Notes: generated by a model not told the origin, from the sequence alone. A stretch of 64,000 nt of DNA from Sphingobacterium sp. CZ-2 (GCF_004526235.1 NZ_CP038159.1:806001-870000); one strand, 5' to 3'. Shown: positions 43,810-54,389, numbered from the stretch's first letter. A program made the numbers and translations.

Positions 43810-45014
43810 ACTGTCTTAAATCCGATCTTTTTCATGTTTGGCAAGAAGTAAGCAATAATACCAATCAAAGGCAGGAATGAACATACATGATAGATATTAT
43901 CTAATGAGGTATGATCGGCCCACCAACCCAGGAATGCGGCTCCTATCCCACCCATTCCAAAGGCAAAACCATAGAATAAACCCGATACCATGCCGATTTT
44001 CTTCGGCAGCAGTTCTTGTGCATAAACCAAAATGGAAGGAAAGGCAGAAGCCATAATAAATCCAATAACCGAAACCAGAATGGCCGTCCAGAAGGGATTG
44101 GCGTAAGGTAATAACAATGTGAAAGGTGCACAACCTAGCACAGAAAGCCAAATAATATATTTCCTACCTAAAATATCGCCCAAGGATCCGCCAATCAAAG
44201 TTCCTAAAGCAATGGCAATCAAGAAATAGAACAGGTATAACTGCGCTCCAACTTCAGATATCCCGAACTTCTGCATCAGGTAGAATTGCAGGTAACTCGT
44301 AATGCTGGCGATATAGATGTATTTGGAAAAAATCAATAGCAATAATATACCAATTGACCAAGCAATGCGTTGGGAAGACAGATCTGGGATTTTGAGCAGT
44401 TTCTTGCCATTTCCTTTTTGTGCCAACAAGACTTTCTGGTACCATTTTGCAATATAGGTCAACACCACCTGGGCAAGAACAATTACAGCGACAAACCAAA
44501 TAATATACCGTTGTCCATTGGGGATGACAAACCAGGCCAATAGCAATGGTCCTAAGGCTGTCCCGGTATTACCACCGATCTGGAAAATAGATTGGGCAAG
44601 ACTTCTTTTTCCTCCGGAGGACATAAAGGCCACCCTGGAAGATTCAGGATGGAAGATAGATGACCCGATACCCACCATGATCACGGAAAACAAGATGGAA
44701 CCATAATTATTGGAATAGGCCAGAGAGATCACCCCTACAAAACTGAACATCATCCCAACGATCTGTGAATAAGGTTTTGGATGTTTATCCGTATAAGCGC
44801 CTATAACGGGCTGTAGTAAGGAAGAAGCCAATTGGAAGCAGAGGGTAATAACACCAATCTGGGCATAATTCAAATGGAAATTTTCTTTTAGCATCGGATA
44901 GGATGCTGGTATGATAGCCTGGATCAGGTCATTCAGTAAATGTGCAATACAGATTGCAAATAATATGGGATAGGTAGTTTTTTGAGGATTATAAACAAAG
45001 GAAGCCTTCTGCAT
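43806..45014 (-). CDS. MFS transporter, fosmidomycin-resistance (Fsr) type
   Basis: A 402-residue, 12-helix transporter. It resembles Fsr proteins (HLLNDLIQAIIPASYPMLKENF near the N terminus; GAYTDKHPKP loop), which export drugs. A different physiological substrate is possible. It is transcribed convergently with the methyltransferase gene and separated from the upstream lipoprotein gene by a hairpin. Confidence 0.87.
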   Translation of the reverse strand: MQKASFVYNPQKTTYPILFAICIAHLLNDLIQAIIPASYPMLKENFHLNYAQIGVITLCFQLASSLLQPVIGAYTDKHPKPYSQIVGMMFSFVGVISLAYSNNYGSILFSVIMVGIGSSIFHPESSRVAFMSSGGKRSLAQSIFQIGGNTGTALGPLLLAWFVIPNGQRYIIWFVAVIVLAQVVLTYIAKWYQKVLLAQKGNGKKLLKIPDLSSQRIAWSIGILLLLIFSKYIYIASITSYLQFYLMQKFGISEVGAQLYLFYFLIAIALGTLIGGSLGDILGRKYIIWLSVLGCAPFTLLLPYANPFWTAILVSVIGFIMASAFPSILVYAQELLPKKIGMVSGLFYGFAFGMGGIGAAFLGWWADHTSLDNIYHVCSFLPLIGIIAYFLPNMKKIGFKTV

Positions 45015-45022
45015 GATATATA

Positions 45023-45060
45023 CGAAAATTAACAGCCGGATGTTAAATTCATCCGGCTGT
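45023..45060 (-). terminator. Terminator after small lipoprotein gene
   Basis: An 11-bp perfect GC-containing stem (45032-45042 with 45050-45060), 7-base loop, followed on the minus strand by TAATTTTC. It lies between two minus-strand genes. Confidence 0.75.
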
Positions 45061-45074
45061 CAAATCTAATAAGT

Positions 45075-45488
45075 TTACTTCTCTAATTCAAGCGAAGGTT
45101 TAATATCTTCATAGAGGGCTTTGTATTCTTCTCCGCTACTTTGCGTATCCGGAAAAACTTTTCCTTCAACCATGACCTGCACGGAACCATCCTCTTGTGG
45201 GATTTCAAATACCTTCGAGATATGCACATGTGCTCTTACCGGAATCTCCTTAATGAGTTCGGCAGATGGCATCTGTGGTTGGGAGGATAAGAAATATCCT
45301 TCTTTACCATCCGGTCGCTGTTGTTTGTAATGATAGTAATAGGTCGGCTGTTTGGTGAAAAAGATATTGTTTGCAATATCCGCATACCTTGGGTCTTTGG
45401 TTACTTCGTCCTTTTGTCCGGAATTACAGCCAATAAAAAAAATGCTGGAGCAAAACAATGCAAGCATTGTCAAAAAAAATCTATTCAT
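45075..45488 (-). CDS. Small lipoprotein, unknown
   Basis: A 137-residue exported lipoprotein: signal with lipobox FIGC (C21). The mature part is charged, beta-rich and mentions no known motif. It has its own terminator. No family recognised. Confidence 0.75.
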   Translation of the reverse strand: MNRFFLTMLALFCSSIFFIGCNSGQKDEVTKDPRYADIANNIFFTKQPTYYYHYKQQRPDGKEGYFLSSQPQMPSAELIKEIPVRAHVHISKVFEIPQEDGSVQVMVEGKVFPDTQSSGEEYKALYEDIKPSLELEK

Positions 45489-45660
45489 GGTTAGTGTGTT
45501 TTAAAAATTGACACAAATATCCTTAATTATGATTAGAAATTATCCCTAATCTAAAAGCAAAATACCTGCTTTCATTCAAATAAATACATTATCCATAAAA
45601 TTGTAAGTTTTCGTCTATACCAAGCAATGGGCTTTATACCTCATAGGAATGTTTTATGAG

Positions 45661-46575
45661 TTAAATCTTGAGATACTTGGCGACCTCATCTAAATTTGCA
45701 TCCTTTAAAAGAACATTTTTATGTTGATCGAGCAGGTAAATCGTGGGGGTTGCTTTGATCTGATAGATGCCTTTGTTCACAATATATTGCTCCTCATCTA
45801 AGCCGTTGATCCAATTCTCAGGAATTTCCGCTTTATAATCATCCCAAAGGTCACGGTTTCCATCGGGATAAATCGCTAGTACCTTTAATTTTCCAGAGTC
45901 AATCAGCGCATTGAATGGCTGATAATCTTTTAATGCCTCAATGGCATCTGCGCAGGAACTACAACCCGGTTCATAGAAAAAGAGAAAGATCCAATCTGCT
46001 TTTTCTTCATAGAGACTAGAAAACGTTGCATCATCTTTCAAGAACTTAAAATCAGCTGCCTTAGTTCCCGGTTTATTTTTCTGCACCATCGGAAGTAAGG
46101 TTTTGTACTTTATCGTTAGAGCTTCCGTTAATTTATCTGTTTTTAGCAGGTTAAGTATAAAACCTTCATAAAGGATATCGTTCCTTAATGGTGAATTTGG
46201 ATCACCCAAGTAACGATCCATGGTAGTTGTTAGGTATTGAAAGGTTTTGGGTTCTATTTTCGCTTGGTTGAAAAGATCCTCCAGCCCATCATTAAACTTC
46301 TTTTCATCTACGAATTTCATCATATTGATATAATTCACAATTGCTTGCTCACTGTATTCCGGATTCAAGGATAATAAGGTGTCCTGAAAATTATAATTAT
46401 CCCAATAATGGTCAAATACATAGGTATTTTGATCTTCAGGGCTGGTTAAAACAGTAGGCGCTTGTGGTGGACTATAGACCTTCGCCGTTGTTGTTTCCGT
46501 AGGAGTTGATGTTTTTTTATTTTGTTGACAAGATACAATGACCATTAAGCCGAAAAGGATACCTAAATATTTCAT
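45661..46575 (-). CDS. Thioredoxin-fold lipoprotein with DUF5106-like domain
   Basis: A 304-residue lipoprotein; the start MKYLGI (46575) gives a proper signal with lipobox IVSC. Residues about 50-165 form a helical region similar to DUF5106, and about 170-304 a thioredoxin/TlpA fold with the redox pair CSSC in EPGCSSCADAI and the cis-Pro segment KATPTIYLL. It probably acts as a periplasmic disulfide reductant or isomerase. Stand-alone gene. Confidence 0.85.
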   Translation of the reverse strand: MKYLGILFGLMVIVSCQQNKKTSTPTETTTAKVYSPPQAPTVLTSPEDQNTYVFDHYWDNYNFQDTLLSLNPEYSEQAIVNYINMMKFVDEKKFNDGLEDLFNQAKIEPKTFQYLTTTMDRYLGDPNSPLRNDILYEGFILNLLKTDKLTEALTIKYKTLLPMVQKNKPGTKAADFKFLKDDATFSSLYEEKADWIFLFFYEPGCSSCADAIEALKDYQPFNALIDSGKLKVLAIYPDGNRDLWDDYKAEIPENWINGLDEEQYIVNKGIYQIKATPTIYLLDQHKNVLLKDANLDEVAKYLKI

Positions 46576-46639
46576 GTGTTCATTTTTTTGTAAGGTATGG
46601 ATTATCACCATATATTTCAAAAGGACAAATATCAAACCA

Positions 46640-46690
46640 TAAAAGCAAAAGAGGCTATATCAAGCATTTGATAAAGCCTCTTTTTATATT
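46640..46690 (-). terminator. Terminator of OmpA-family gene
   Basis: A 10-bp stem (46647-46656 with 46675-46684), extended after one mismatch by 6 bp, T-rich on both flanks, 32 bases past the OmpA-type gene stop. Confidence 0.8.
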
Positions 46691-46721
46691 CTTAAAGAAT
46701 TGATAGTTATCAAATTCTCAT

Positions 46722-47960
46722 TTAGTTTTCTTCGATTTTTTCATTTAAAAGAAGATCAGCAATCGTAATAACTGCCCTGCTCAATCTAGGGTCGTTATAG
46801 AACATATTCGCAACACCACCTTTATGGTCTTTCTTCAACTGGTTAGGATTAACCTTAAATTCGTTGACCAATACATTGTAAATAGCATCTGCACGTTCTC
46901 TACTCAAACGTTCGTTAATCGCTGGAGTACCTGTACCCTCATCCGCATAACCCGTGATACTGTATACAAAATTAGGATTGGTTTCTTTGATCAACTTCGC
47001 GAAGAAGCCTAGGTTTACACGAGCTTCATTACTAACCGTACTTTTATTGATTGGGAAAGTAACAAGAATTGGTGCAGCCAACATGTTTCTCTTCACGTTA
47101 ATATTCGTAATGGTCGTATCCTTAGCTTGAGCCAACAATTTACGTAAGGCATCGTTGTCTGATTCCAGTTGCTTTAAGCGATCTAGGATAGCTTGCAGTT
47201 GTGCTTCATCGTAAGATTCCGTTACTTTAATTTGGGTTGGCTTATCCCAATCGCGTTTGTTGAAACGGTAAACAAGACCTAAACTTGCGGATAGGATACC
47301 ATCATTTCTCCGGTTACCTTCATCCCCATCAAAACGGTCATGAACCATTGCTCCTCTTACATCAAGTGTTAGGTCCAAGGCATTTGCTAAACGAAATGTA
47401 TTATAAACACCAATGTTTGCACTTACTTCACGCTCATTTGGCGTTTCGGTAGTCACCATCCAACCTAAACCAGCATAAGGGCTAACGTTGTAAAAACGGT
47501 TTGGTTTAAAACCATCTAAGATATTCGTTAAATTGAACAATACATCTCCACGAAGATGCCAATATCCAAACTCTTCATTATATAACCAGTATCCATCCCA
47601 TGGTTTTCCATCATATTGTACACCTGTTGAATGCGGACCAAATTGGGTTAATCCTTTAACCTTTAATCCATCAACACCTACGCGCACCCCAATACCTGGT
47701 GAGAACCATTTCCCAATATAGCCATGGAAATATGGTGTTAAACGTTCGCCAAATTTTGCTTGTTTATTGTGGTCACCAAAATACATTTGCGCACCAGCAC
47801 CAGCACCAAAAAACCAGTTATCAAAAAAGCGGTTGGTAACAACTTTGTATTGATCGTCGCTTACAGTAACTACTGAATCGCGTTTGATGGTTAGGGTTTG
47901 CCCGTAACTTGCTGCACTAATGGACAGACCAAGGGCTATAGAAAGTAATGTTTTATTCAT
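46722..47960 (-). CDS. OmpA-family outer membrane protein
   Basis: A 412-residue protein with signal peptide (ending ASYGQ), an N-terminal beta-barrel (about 45-255), a coiled-coil linker (about 262-290) and a C-terminal OmpA peptidoglycan-binding domain (about 300-400: TGYADEGTGTPAINERLSRERADAI). It likely links the outer membrane to the wall. It has its own leader of about 100 bases with a -7 box at 48074-48067. Confidence 0.94.
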   Translation of the reverse strand: MNKTLLSIALGLSISAASYGQTLTIKRDSVVTVSDDQYKVVTNRFFDNWFFGAGAGAQMYFGDHNKQAKFGERLTPYFHGYIGKWFSPGIGVRVGVDGLKVKGLTQFGPHSTGVQYDGKPWDGYWLYNEEFGYWHLRGDVLFNLTNILDGFKPNRFYNVSPYAGLGWMVTTETPNEREVSANIGVYNTFRLANALDLTLDVRGAMVHDRFDGDEGNRRNDGILSASLGLVYRFNKRDWDKPTQIKVTESYDEAQLQAILDRLKQLESDNDALRKLLAQAKDTTITNINVKRNMLAAPILVTFPINKSTVSNEARVNLGFFAKLIKETNPNFVYSITGYADEGTGTPAINERLSRERADAIYNVLVNEFKVNPNQLKKDHKGGVANMFYNDPRLSRAVITIADLLLNEKIEEN

Positions 47961-48066
47961 TTCTTAACGATAAGAATTGATTTAATAAATTTTTAAATTG
48001 ATTTGTTGGATAAAAATTAATAGTTAGTGTGATCTTAATTTTATACTCCCCTATTCAAATCTGAAA

Positions 48067-48074
48067 CAAAGATA
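48067..48074 (-). promoter_or_regulatory. -7 box of OmpA-family gene
   Basis: Minus-strand TATCTTTG fits TAnnTTTG and lies about 107 bases upstream of the ATG; no -33 TTTG at the usual distance. Confidence 0.5.
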
Positions 48075-48463
48075 TAATTGAAAATCTTTTTTAGGAAAAT
48101 AGATGACCGACAATATTGTGTAAAATATTTCTTTATAGTGTAATATATCTCAAATAATCAAAATTGAATTTTTCAAATCAAACGTTTGTTTTAAATATTT
48201 ATTATCAAAATTAATTTTATAATAAATTTTTAATCGAAAAACGGAAATCCTATTGAGTAATATTTAAAATGGGTTAAATTTTATTTGTAAACAAACATCT
48301 ACATAGGAAAGCCTGCAATAAATCATGCTTAAAACTTGTTTAAACCCATTATTTAATTTGTCTTTCACTAAATTTTCTTTCCTAGCCTAAAAACCCTGAT
48401 CGGATTTCATGCTTCTTCCATGTTGCTCTGTTTTTACAATATGAATCGTATTTTGGGTCTTGG

Positions 48464-48540
48464 TGAAAGTGAGCTGGAAGTGACATGTAAGTGAGGTGTA
48501 AGTGCCTTTATGCACTTAAACCTTACTTACAAGGTGCTTA
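48464..48540. repeat. 11-bp phased repeat array with long stem
   Basis: Four direct 11-mers of TGnAAGTGAnn type (starting 48464, 48475, 48486, 48497) are followed by three 11-mers (48508, 48519, 48530) that read TAAGTGC.., TAAGTAA.. and TAAGCAC.. on the other strand. As a result 48487-48505 and 48512-48530 form a 19-bp stem with two mismatches and a 6-base loop. Confidence 0.85.
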
Positions 48541-48562
48541 CAATATACCTTCATTGTGAACC

Positions 48563-48603
48563 AAAAAAGGCCGTATCAAACACGAATGTGCTGATACGGC
48601 CTT
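48563..48603 (-). terminator. leuS terminator
   Basis: A 12-bp perfect stem (48567-48578 with 48592-48603), 13-base loop, then a T run on the minus strand; 25 bases past the leuS stop. Confidence 0.88.
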
Positions 48604-48627
48604 CTGCTACTTTAAAAAAATATTGAT

Positions 48628-51411
48628 TTAGATCACGATATTAATGATCTTCCCTTTTACAAAAATGATCTTCTTAACTGGTTTCCCATCCAAATACTTC
48701 TGTACATCTTGGTTTTCCATAAGAATTGCCTCTACCGCCTTTTGATCCAGATCTAATGCCAAAGGTAGATTCATACGCATTTTACCATTGATAGATACAG
48801 GATATGCAAATTCGCTTTCCACCAAGTATTCTGGATTAAAGACTGGATATGGTGCATAGGATATGGTTCCTGGTTCATTGCCCAATAAGGACCAAAGCTC
48901 TTCCGTAATATGTGGTGCATAAGGTTCCAAACAGATGATCAGATCCTGTAAGATCTTACGCTTATTACATTTAAGATCAGTCAACTCATTGGCACAGATC
49001 ATAAAAGCAGAAACGGAAGTATTGAAGGAAAATCTTTCAATGTCCTCTTCCACTTTCTTGATGATCTTATGCAATGCTTTGTATTCGGCTTTGCTAGGCT
49101 CGTCATCTGACACCAGGAAGTTCCCTTCTGCATCATGGAACAGACGCCATACCTTACGTAAAAATTTATATACCCCTTCAATACCGTTTGTATTCCAAGG
49201 TTTTGCCTGCTCTAAAGGACCCAGGAACATTTCGTACAAACGTAGGGTATCTGCACCATATTGACTGATGATATCATCTGGGTTAACCACATTGAACTTA
49301 GATTTGGACATCTTCTCCACCTCAGTTCCACAGATATATTTGCCATTTTCCAAAATAAATTCAGCATTGGCAAAGTCCGGACGGAATGATTTGAATTTCT
49401 CCAGATCCAACACATCGTTATGAACAATATTTACATCAACGTGCAATGGAATCGTTGGATACTCATTCTTTAAGCCTAAGGATACAAACTTGTTGGTTCC
49501 TCTACCTTCCGCATCCAAAATACGGTAAACAAAATTCGACCTTCCTTGGATCATCCCTTGGTTGATCAATTTTTTGAATGGCTCTTCTTCATTATGGTAT
49601 CCAATGTCCTTCAGGAATTTGTTCCAGAAGCGAGAATACAATAAGTGGCCGGTGGCATGTTCTGAACCACCAATATATAAATCTACGGCTTTCCAATAAT
49701 CAACCGCTTCAGAAGAAGCAAATTGCGTTTTATTTTTCGGATCCATGTATCGGAACCAATACCAAGACGAACCTGCCCAACCTGGCATGGTGCTCAACTC
49801 ATACTCGTATTCATCCTGATATTTCCAGTCTTCAGCGCGTCCCAATGGTGGTTCGCCCGATTCGGTCGGCAAATATTTATCAACCTCTGGTAATAATAGA
49901 GGCAACTCCTCCTCTTTGATCAGATAAGGCAACCCTTCCTTAAAATATACAGGAACTGGTTCGCCCCAATAGCGTTGTCTACCAAATATGGCATCCCGCA
50001 TACGGAAGTTTACTTTTGCTTTACCCAATTTCAAAGATTCCAAACGCTCCACCAAAGCAGGCACTGCCTCTTGGTAGGTCATTCCATTGATAAAATCAGA
50101 GTTGATGTATTTTCCGTCTTTGTTTGGATCTGCTGCTTCTGAAATATCCTGGGTATCAGAAATTGCGATGATCGGCAATCCAAAATGCTTAGCAAAGACG
50201 TAATCTCTTTGATCTCCGGATGGAACGGCCATTACTGCACCAGTTCCATAACTTGCCAATACATAATCAGCAATCCAGATCTGTACATCTTCTCCCGTAA
50301 TCGGATGTTTTGCATAAGATCCGGTAAATGCACCTGAAACAGTTTTTGTATCTGCCATCCGATCTAATTCGGATTTTTTGGATGTCTTATCGATATATGC
50401 CTCTACTTGTGCCTTTTGGTCGGCTGTAGTCAATGCATCCACCAATTCATGTTCTGGCGCCAAGACTACGAAACTTACTCCAAAGATGGTATCTAAACGG
50501 GTAGTGAAGACTTCAATCTCGCTGTTCAATTGTGGAACTGGAAATTTCACACTTGCTCCTACCGACTTGCCTATCCAATTGCGTTGCATTTCCACTAAGG
50601 GTTCTGGCCAATCGATCGTTTCCAAACCACGCAATAACCGGTCTGCATAGGCGGTGATACGCATCGACCATTGCATCATTTTCTTTTGTTCTACCGGGAA
50701 TCCTCCGCGTTCGGATACACCATTGATCACCTCGTCATTCGCCAATACAGTGCCTAATGCAGCACACCAGTTCACCGTACTTTCGCGTAGGTAGGCCAAA
50801 CGGTATTTCAACAATTCTTCTTGTTGTTCTTTTTCAGAAAAATCTTTCCACTCCGCTGCGGTGAATTCACGGATATCATCATCTGCTTCGGCCTGTATAC
50901 CTGCTGAACCTTGGCTTTCAAAATGTTGGATCAGCGCTTGGATGGTCTCCGCCTTATCGCTGGTTTTGTTGTACCAGGCATCGAACAATTTCATGAAAAT
51001 CCATTGGGTCCAATGGTAATATTCAGGTTCAGAGGTTCTGATCTCCCTACTCCAATCGTAAGAGAAACCGATATTATCCATCTGCTCCCTATAGCGATTG
51101 ATATTAGCTTCGGTAGTGATTGCAGGGTGTTGGCCAGTTTGAATGGCATATTGTTCTGCCGGAAGGCCAAACGAATCGTATCCCATGGGATGCAATACAT
51201 TAAAACCCTTCAGCCTTTTATATCTTGAGAAAATGTCAGAAGCGATATATCCGAGTGGGTGGCCGACGTGCAGACCTGCGCCCGATGGATAGGGAAACAT
51301 GTCTAACACATAATATTTTGGTTTATCGGATGCCGTTTCTGTTTTAAAGGTCTGATGATCAGCCCAAAACTTTTGCCACTTTTGCTCGATGGAAAGATGA
51401 TTGTACTCCAT
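48628..51411 (-). CDS. Leucyl-tRNA synthetase LeuS
   Basis: Charges tRNA-Leu. The 927-residue enzyme has the HIGH-type motif in [14 protein letters not shown] near residue 45, a large CP1 editing domain (about 230-430, with [15 protein letters not shown]) and [15 protein letters not shown] near residue 710, followed by the anticodon-binding domain. Length exceeds the E. coli enzyme (860) because of insertions such as about 120-180. Divergent from ftsX. Confidence 0.97.
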   Translation of the reverse strand: MEYNHLSIEQKWQKFWADHQTFKTETASDKPKYYVLDMFPYPSGAGLHVGHPLGYIASDIFSRYKRLKGFNVLHPMGYDSFGLPAEQYAIQTGQHPAITTEANINRYREQMDNIGFSYDWSREIRTSEPEYYHWTQWIFMKLFDAWYNKTSDKAETIQALIQHFESQGSAGIQAEADDDIREFTAAEWKDFSEKEQQEELLKYRLAYLRESTVNWCAALGTVLANDEVINGVSERGGFPVEQKKMMQWSMRITAYADRLLRGLETIDWPEPLVEMQRNWIGKSVGASVKFPVPQLNSEIEVFTTRLDTIFGVSFVVLAPEHELVDALTTADQKAQVEAYIDKTSKKSELDRMADTKTVSGAFTGSYAKHPITGEDVQIWIADYVLASYGTGAVMAVPSGDQRDYVFAKHFGLPIIAISDTQDISEAADPNKDGKYINSDFINGMTYQEAVPALVERLESLKLGKAKVNFRMRDAIFGRQRYWGEPVPVYFKEGLPYLIKEEELPLLLPEVDKYLPTESGEPPLGRAEDWKYQDEYEYELSTMPGWAGSSWYWFRYMDPKNKTQFASSEAVDYWKAVDLYIGGSEHATGHLLYSRFWNKFLKDIGYHNEEEPFKKLINQGMIQGRSNFVYRILDAEGRGTNKFVSLGLKNEYPTIPLHVDVNIVHNDVLDLEKFKSFRPDFANAEFILENGKYICGTEVEKMSKSKFNVVNPDDIISQYGADTLRLYEMFLGPLEQAKPWNTNGIEGVYKFLRKVWRLFHDAEGNFLVSDDEPSKAEYKALHKIIKKVEEDIERFSFNTSVSAFMICANELTDLKCNKRKILQDLIICLEPYAPHITEELWSLLGNEPGTISYAPYPVFNPEYLVESEFAYPVSINGKMRMNLPLALDLDQKAVEAILMENQDVQKYLDGKPVKKIIFVKGKIINIVI

Positions 51412-51568
51412 TATTATTGATAAAAGAAATGTTGTAAGAATTGCGAAAATAGCTATTTTAAGGCAATTTTAGCACAAAACTTTTTTATTCTATACAATAA
51501 TTTCTGATATTCGTTGTTAGATGTTTAGTGAAAATACTTACTTTCGCACATAATATTAAGGAAATCAT

Positions 51569-52447
51569 ATGTCAGTGATCGAACAGGGTTCGCCAAGAAA
51601 AAAAACTAAATCGGTATACATTTCTACAGTGATCAGTATTGCACTGGTACTATTAATGACAGGCTTATTGGGATTGATCCTCGTGCATGCCAAAAACCTA
51701 TCTCGGTATGTGAAGGAAAATATCGTGCTGAATGTCATTGTCAACGACAATGTCAATGAAGGCGATGTGCTTTCTTTGCAGAAGGACCTTGAAAAAGATC
51801 CATATGTGCTCCGTTCAGAATATGTGAGTAAAGAATTAGCAGCCAAGAATCTGAAAGAAGATCTTGGTGAAGATTTCGTAGAATACCTGGGCCATAACCC
51901 CCTATTACCATCTGTTGATATCTACATGAAAGAACAGTATGCCAATACCGATAGCATCAAAATGTTCATTGATAAGGTTGGCAAGAACAGTAAGGTAAAA
52001 GAAGTGGTTTACCAAGAGTCATTGATTGATATGGTCAACCAGAACATCCGTATCATTGGAATTGTTATTTTGGCATTCACGGTAATCCTATTGATCATTG
52101 CCGTTGCTTTGATCAACAACACCATCCGTTTAGCGATCTACTCGCAGCGTTTCTTGATCAAGAGTATGCAATTGATCGGTGCGACCAAGAATTTCATCAG
52201 ACGCCCATATATCATGTATGGCATTGCTCATGGCCTAATTGGTTCCTTGATCGCTATTCTATTATTGGTATTGACCCTTCAATTTGCTCAAAAACAGGTT
52301 CCTGAATTGGTGTTCCTTCGTGATTGGGTGGAGTTTGCGATTATTTTTGCGATCGTTATCGGATTGGGGATCCTGATTTCAGGTTTGAGTACCTATTTTG
52401 CTGTTACCAAATATTTACGCGCTAAATCCGCGAGTTTATACCGTTAA
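51569..52447 (+). CDS. Cell division protein FtsX
   Basis: Membrane partner of the FtsE ATPase. The 292-residue protein has one N-terminal membrane helix (about 19-42), an extracytoplasmic domain (about 43-165) and three C-terminal helices, the FtsX topology, with the MQLIGATKNFIRRP loop. FtsE lies far away at 1925-2608. It is followed at 15 bases by a DUF3098 gene and then uppP, so it may head an envelope operon. Confidence 0.93.
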   Translation: MSVIEQGSPRKKTKSVYISTVISIALVLLMTGLLGLILVHAKNLSRYVKENIVLNVIVNDNVNEGDVLSLQKDLEKDPYVLRSEYVSKELAAKNLKEDLGEDFVEYLGHNPLLPSVDIYMKEQYANTDSIKMFIDKVGKNSKVKEVVYQESLIDMVNQNIRIIGIVILAFTVILLIIAVALINNTIRLAIYSQRFLIKSMQLIGATKNFIRRPYIMYGIAHGLIGSLIAILLLVLTLQFAQKQVPELVFLRDWVEFAIIFAIVIGLGILISGLSTYFAVTKYLRAKSASLYR

Positions 52448-52462
52448 TCAATTATTATTAAA

Positions 52463-52714
52463 ATGAGTCAGACTGTAAAAAACACGAAAACGCAGGCTAA
52501 AACGGCTAACCAAGGCCAATTTATCTTTCATAAAATAAATTATCAATTATTTATATTAAGCATCATTGTGGTTGCTGTAGGTTTTTTATTGATGATGGGT
52601 ACTGAAGATATCTATAGTTTCACCAAGATCACGCTTGCTCCTTTAGTGGTAGTAGCTGGTTTTGCATTAGGATTCGTAGCCATTTTATATAAACCAAAGA
52701 CAAAAGAAAAATAA
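52463..52714 (+). CDS. DUF3098 small membrane protein
   Basis: An 83-residue protein with two predicted membrane helices (about 27-43 and 55-76) and a Lys/Thr/Gln-rich N-terminal tail, the DUF3098 pattern found in Bacteroidota. It is conserved between ftsX and uppP in this phylum, as far as I recall, and lies 15 and 3 bases from them here. Function unknown. Confidence 0.87.
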   Translation: MSQTVKNTKTQAKTANQGQFIFHKINYQLFILSIIVVAVGFLLMMGTEDIYSFTKITLAPLVVVAGFALGFVAILYKPKTKEK

Positions 52715-52717
52715 TAG

Positions 52718-53533
52718 ATGAGTATTTTTGAGGCCATAATCCTAGCAATTGTTGAAGGATTAACCGAATATTTACCCATATCTTCTACTGCCCATATGGG
52801 ATTCACAGCTGCCCTGATGGGTATGCAAGAAAGTGAATATCTGAAAATGTTTCAAGTGTCGATCCAGTTCGGTGCCATCCTTTCCATCGTCGTGCTCTAT
52901 TGGAGAAAGTTCTTCGATTTTAAAAACCTGAATTTCTATTTCAAACTGGCCATCGCTGTTATTCCAGCTTTGGTTTTAGGTAAATTATTAGACGATAAGA
53001 TTGAGGCAGTTCTAGGGAACCAGATTGCTATTTCGGCAGTTCTTGTCTTAGGTGGAGTTGTTCTTTTGTTCGTTGATAAATGGTTCAAGAATCCAAAGAT
53101 CACAGACGAAAAGCAGATTCCAATTAAAAAAGCATTTATTATTGGTTTTTGGCAGTGTTTAGCCATGATGCCAGGGACATCGCGTTCTGCGGCATCCATC
53201 ATTGGGGGTTTAACCCAAGGATTGGACCGTAAAGCTGCAGCTGAATTTTCCTTTTTCTTGGCGGTTCCTACCATGTTGGCCGTTACGGTCTATTCTATTT
53301 TCGTAAAGACTTGGGGCGAAGGAACAGCGCATGCACAGAAAGGATATGAAATGATCATGGCGAGCAATGAAACCATTATGGTGTTCATCATAGGAAATAT
53401 CGTTGCCTTTATTGTGGCCATGATCGCTGTAAAATCATTTATCACTGTATTGACAAAATACGGCTTCAAGTTTTGGGGCTGGTATAGAATTGTAATCGGT
53501 ATTGCTTTATTGGTTTTCTTTTATAACCAATAA
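52718..53533 (+). CDS. Undecaprenyl-diphosphatase UppP (BacA)
   Basis: Recycles the lipid carrier of cell-wall synthesis by dephosphorylating undecaprenyl-PP; also gives bacitracin tolerance. The 271-residue membrane protein carries both signature segments, EGLTEYLPISSTAHM and PGTSRSAASIIGG. It is the third gene of the ftsX-DUF3098-uppP unit. Confidence 0.96.
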   Translation: MSIFEAIILAIVEGLTEYLPISSTAHMGFTAALMGMQESEYLKMFQVSIQFGAILSIVVLYWRKFFDFKNLNFYFKLAIAVIPALVLGKLLDDKIEAVLGNQIAISAVLVLGGVVLLFVDKWFKNPKITDEKQIPIKKAFIIGFWQCLAMMPGTSRSAASIIGGLTQGLDRKAAAEFSFFLAVPTMLAVTVYSIFVKTWGEGTAHAQKGYEMIMASNETIMVFIIGNIVAFIVAMIAVKSFITVLTKYGFKFWGWYRIVIGIALLVFFYNQ

Positions 53534-53555
53534 TCGTACGCTATAATAGGTAATG

Positions 53556-53595
53556 AACGGTCAAGGTGTGGTAAAACCCTTGACCGTTTTTATTT
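53556..53595 (+). terminator. Terminator after uppP
   Basis: An 11-bp perfect stem (53556-53566 with 53578-53588), 11-base loop and T tract, between uppP and truB. Confidence 0.88.
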
Positions 53596-53624
53596 ATAGC
53601 AAGGGCAATGCTAAATATTATTAC

Positions 53625-53632
53625 TATTTTTG
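53625..53632 (+). promoter_or_regulatory. -7 box of truB
   Basis: TATTTTTG fits TAnnTTTG, 12 bases before the ATG at 53645. No clear -33 element. Confidence 0.5.
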
Positions 53633-53644
53633 CAGAAAATTGGA

Positions 53645-54373
53645 ATGAACAACATACAAGAAGATAAATCCATTGCCGACCTCAATTTTGCTGAAGGTGC
53701 CGTTTTGTTGATTGACAAACCGTTGACCTGGACGAGTTTTGATGTGGTGGGAAAATTAAGAAATACCCTAAAACCTTTAAAATTAAAGGTGGGACATGCG
53801 GGCACCTTGGATCCATTGGCAACGGGATTATTGATTGTATGTACAGGTAAAATGACCAAACAGATCGACGGCTTTCAGGCTGAAGACAAGGAATATACCG
53901 GGACCATTACTTTAGGTGCTACTACCCCTACGTATGACCTGGAAAGTGAAATTGACCAAACCTTCGAAACCCAACATATCACAGAAGAAATGATCCAGCA
54001 AACGGCTGCGGATTTCCTCGGCGAACAGGATCAATTCCCTCCTGCCCATTCAGCGATTAAAATTGGCGGTGAAAGGGTTTATGAAAAAGCAAGGCGTGGT
54101 GAAGAAGTGGAGCTGAAAGCGAGAAGGATAAACATTACTGCCTTTGACATTGAAAAAATTGAAATGCCATTGGTTTATTTCCGGATTCGATGTACTAAGG
54201 GAACCTATATCCGTTCTATTGCCAATGATTTCGGGAAAAGGCTACAATCTGGAAGTCACCTATCTTCATTGAGAAGAACAAAAAGTGGTGATTTTGATGT
54301 GCAGGATGCCTGGGATCTTACCACTTTAATTAATCAGATAAAAGAAACCAAAGAGCAATCTTTGTTAAAATAA
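53645..54373 (+). CDS. tRNA pseudouridine-55 synthase TruB
   Basis: Makes pseudouridine 55 in the T loop of tRNA. The 242-residue protein has the catalytic Asp in HAGTLDPLATGLL, a DKPLTWTSFDVV N-terminal motif and RCTKGTYIRSIAND. The ATG at 53645 is used; a TTG 15 bases earlier lies within the promoter. It is 16 bases upstream of ribF. Confidence 0.96.
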   Translation: MNNIQEDKSIADLNFAEGAVLLIDKPLTWTSFDVVGKLRNTLKPLKLKVGHAGTLDPLATGLLIVCTGKMTKQIDGFQAEDKEYTGTITLGATTPTYDLESEIDQTFETQHITEEMIQQTAADFLGEQDQFPPAHSAIKIGGERVYEKARRGEEVELKARRINITAFDIEKIEMPLVYFRIRCTKGTYIRSIANDFGKRLQSGSHLSSLRRTKSGDFDVQDAWDLTTLINQIKETKEQSLLK

Positions 54374-54389
54374 CCTTCAACAATAAGGA

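Larger units (their letters stand above)
47961..48562. other. Long gene-free region upstream of the OmpA-family gene
   Basis: About 600 bases with no credible coding frame. 47961-48120 holds the OmpA leader and -7 box; 48120-48320 is very AT-rich with nothing recognised. 48324-48345 has two 11-mers (CATGCTTAAAA, CTTGTTTAAAC); then come TTTCCTAGCCT (48378-48388), AATATG/GAATCGTA (48438-48450) and seven consecutive 11-mers (48464-48540). The words and their order match the spacer at 19464-19618. Confidence 0.7.

Noticed and set aside
45601..45660. Hairpin CTCATA/TATGAG after the thioredoxin-like gene as terminator
   Set aside because: Only 6 bp of stem and no T tract on the relevant strand.
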